Source: Pseudomonas sp. K2I15 (GTDB taxonomy: Bacteria; Pseudomonadota; Gammaproteobacteria; Pseudomonadales; Pseudomonadaceae). From it: a stretch of DNA of 64,000 nt. A model generated the notes under the pieces. The model was given only the letters and a program-made list of their open reading frames with translations. It searched no databases and was not told where the DNA came from. The stretch covers positions 1-64,000 of the forward strand of contig NZ_NIXO01000012.1 of the NCBI RefSeq assembly GCF_002204795.1, written 5' to 3'. Below are positions 63,571-64,000 of this stretch, piece after piece (positions within the stretch are counted from its first letter, which is position 1; the number at the start of each line of letters is the position of its first letter). Made by a program: the position numbers and the translations under genes.

Positions 63571-64000
63571 TTAGAAGTCCGCGTCCCATTCCACCTTCAT
63601 CTCGCCTGCGGCCAGGTCGACGACCAACACGCATTGCTCTGTATAGGGCAACAGGCGTTCGCGATCATCCAGGCTGCCAGCGCAAGGCTTGACCACCATT
63701 ACATCATTGGCGCCGGTTTCCAGAAGATGATCGATTTTCCCGAGCAATTGCCCAAGTTGATCAATAACCTTCAGACCTTCCAGCTGGTACCAGTAGTACT
63801 CGCCGTCGGTCAATTCAGGGAACAGGTTGCGCGGCACGCAGATCTCATAACCGGCCAGAAGACGAGCTTCTTCACGATCATCAAGACCCTTGAGCTTTGC
63901 GACCAGGAACTTGTCGCTCCCGCGTCCACTGACCAGCTCGACCTGTTTCACACTACCTTCGCGCTTGAGCGTCCAGGTCTTGTACTGCAACAGGTTTTCA
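63571..64000 (-). CDS. rimM: ribosome maturation factor RimM (5' part beyond the right edge)
   Basis: The 3' part of rimM, about 143 residues, open to the window edge ([15 protein letters not shown] continuing). It contains the PRC-barrel domain ([35 protein letters not shown]) and ends VEWDADF. RimM binds S19 and assists 30S maturation. The full protein is about 178 residues, so some 35 N-terminal residues are missing here. It is not broken; the window ends inside it. Confidence 0.95.
   Translation of the reverse strand, partial: ENLLQYKTWTLKREGSVKQVELVSGRGSDKFLVAKLKGLDDREEARLLAGYEICVPRNLFPELTDGEYYWYQLEGLKVIDQLGQLLGKIDHLLETGANDVMVVKPCAGSLDDRERLLPYTEQCVLVVDLAAGEMKVEWDADF

Overview
The window is chromosomal DNA from a Pseudomonas, most likely of the P. 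fluorescens group. Protein-level resemblance to known Pseudomonas genes, GC-rich codon use, abundant REP/REPIN repeats and the gene order all point that way. From memory, the order tsaB-adk-ppc ... lptF ... lysS-prfB-wspRFEDCBA ... spdH ... recJ-yaeQ ... thrC-hom-dsbC-xerD ... rplS-trmD-rimM matches the P. aeruginosa PA3685-PA3745 region. No tRNA, rRNA, CRISPR array, transposase or prophage gene was seen.

Layout. (1) 232-7549, minus strand: an apparently single six-gene unit, transcribed HAD phosphatase > class III aminotransferase > alpha/beta hydrolase > GNAT-like acyltransferase > sensor kinase > sigma-54 response regulator. Most junctions overlap. A well-spaced sigma-54 (-24/-12) promoter precedes it at 7600-7616, and a phased CTACAA/TTGTAG half-site array lies 65-95 bp further upstream. 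I infer a self-contained, sigma-54-controlled small-molecule pathway of unknown product, and regard it as the most interesting part of the window. (2) 7779-19457: mipA-like outer membrane gene, rsmJ, a Pro-rich protein with an internal duplication, a short operon (hypothetical, DUF72, PEP-mutase-like, extensin-like), tsaB, adk, ppc, then two envelope lipoproteins including LptF behind a candidate AlgU promoter. (3) 19554-26695: small hypotheticals, a lipoprotein hydrolase, a TetR > lipoprotein > QEGLA/DUF1704 metallopeptidase-like operon, lysS, and prfB with its programmed frameshift. (4) 26987-35420: the complete wspABCDEFR surface-sensing operon, which controls c-di-GMP through WspR. (5) 35421-36376: no genes; an 838-bp pair of inverted ~300-bp arms with a REPIN inside. 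(6) 36377-47639: DUF533 gene, then a polyamine locus: LysR regulator, ALDH, a ydcSTUV-like ABC importer, patD-like ALDH and Tat-exported spermidine dehydrogenase SpdH. Together these could convert spermidine to 4-aminobutyraldehyde and then GABA. (7) 48002-57518: opgD, an OYE-family reductase, recJ, yaeQ, a CoA transferase, and small proteins. (8) 57618-64000: thrC, hom, dsbC, xerD, rplS, trmD and the 3' part of rimM, which runs off the right edge.

Start codons were re-chosen from ribosome-binding sites, overlaps and family lengths where the longest open frame looked wrong. All family names come from recognising sequence motifs; no database search was run.
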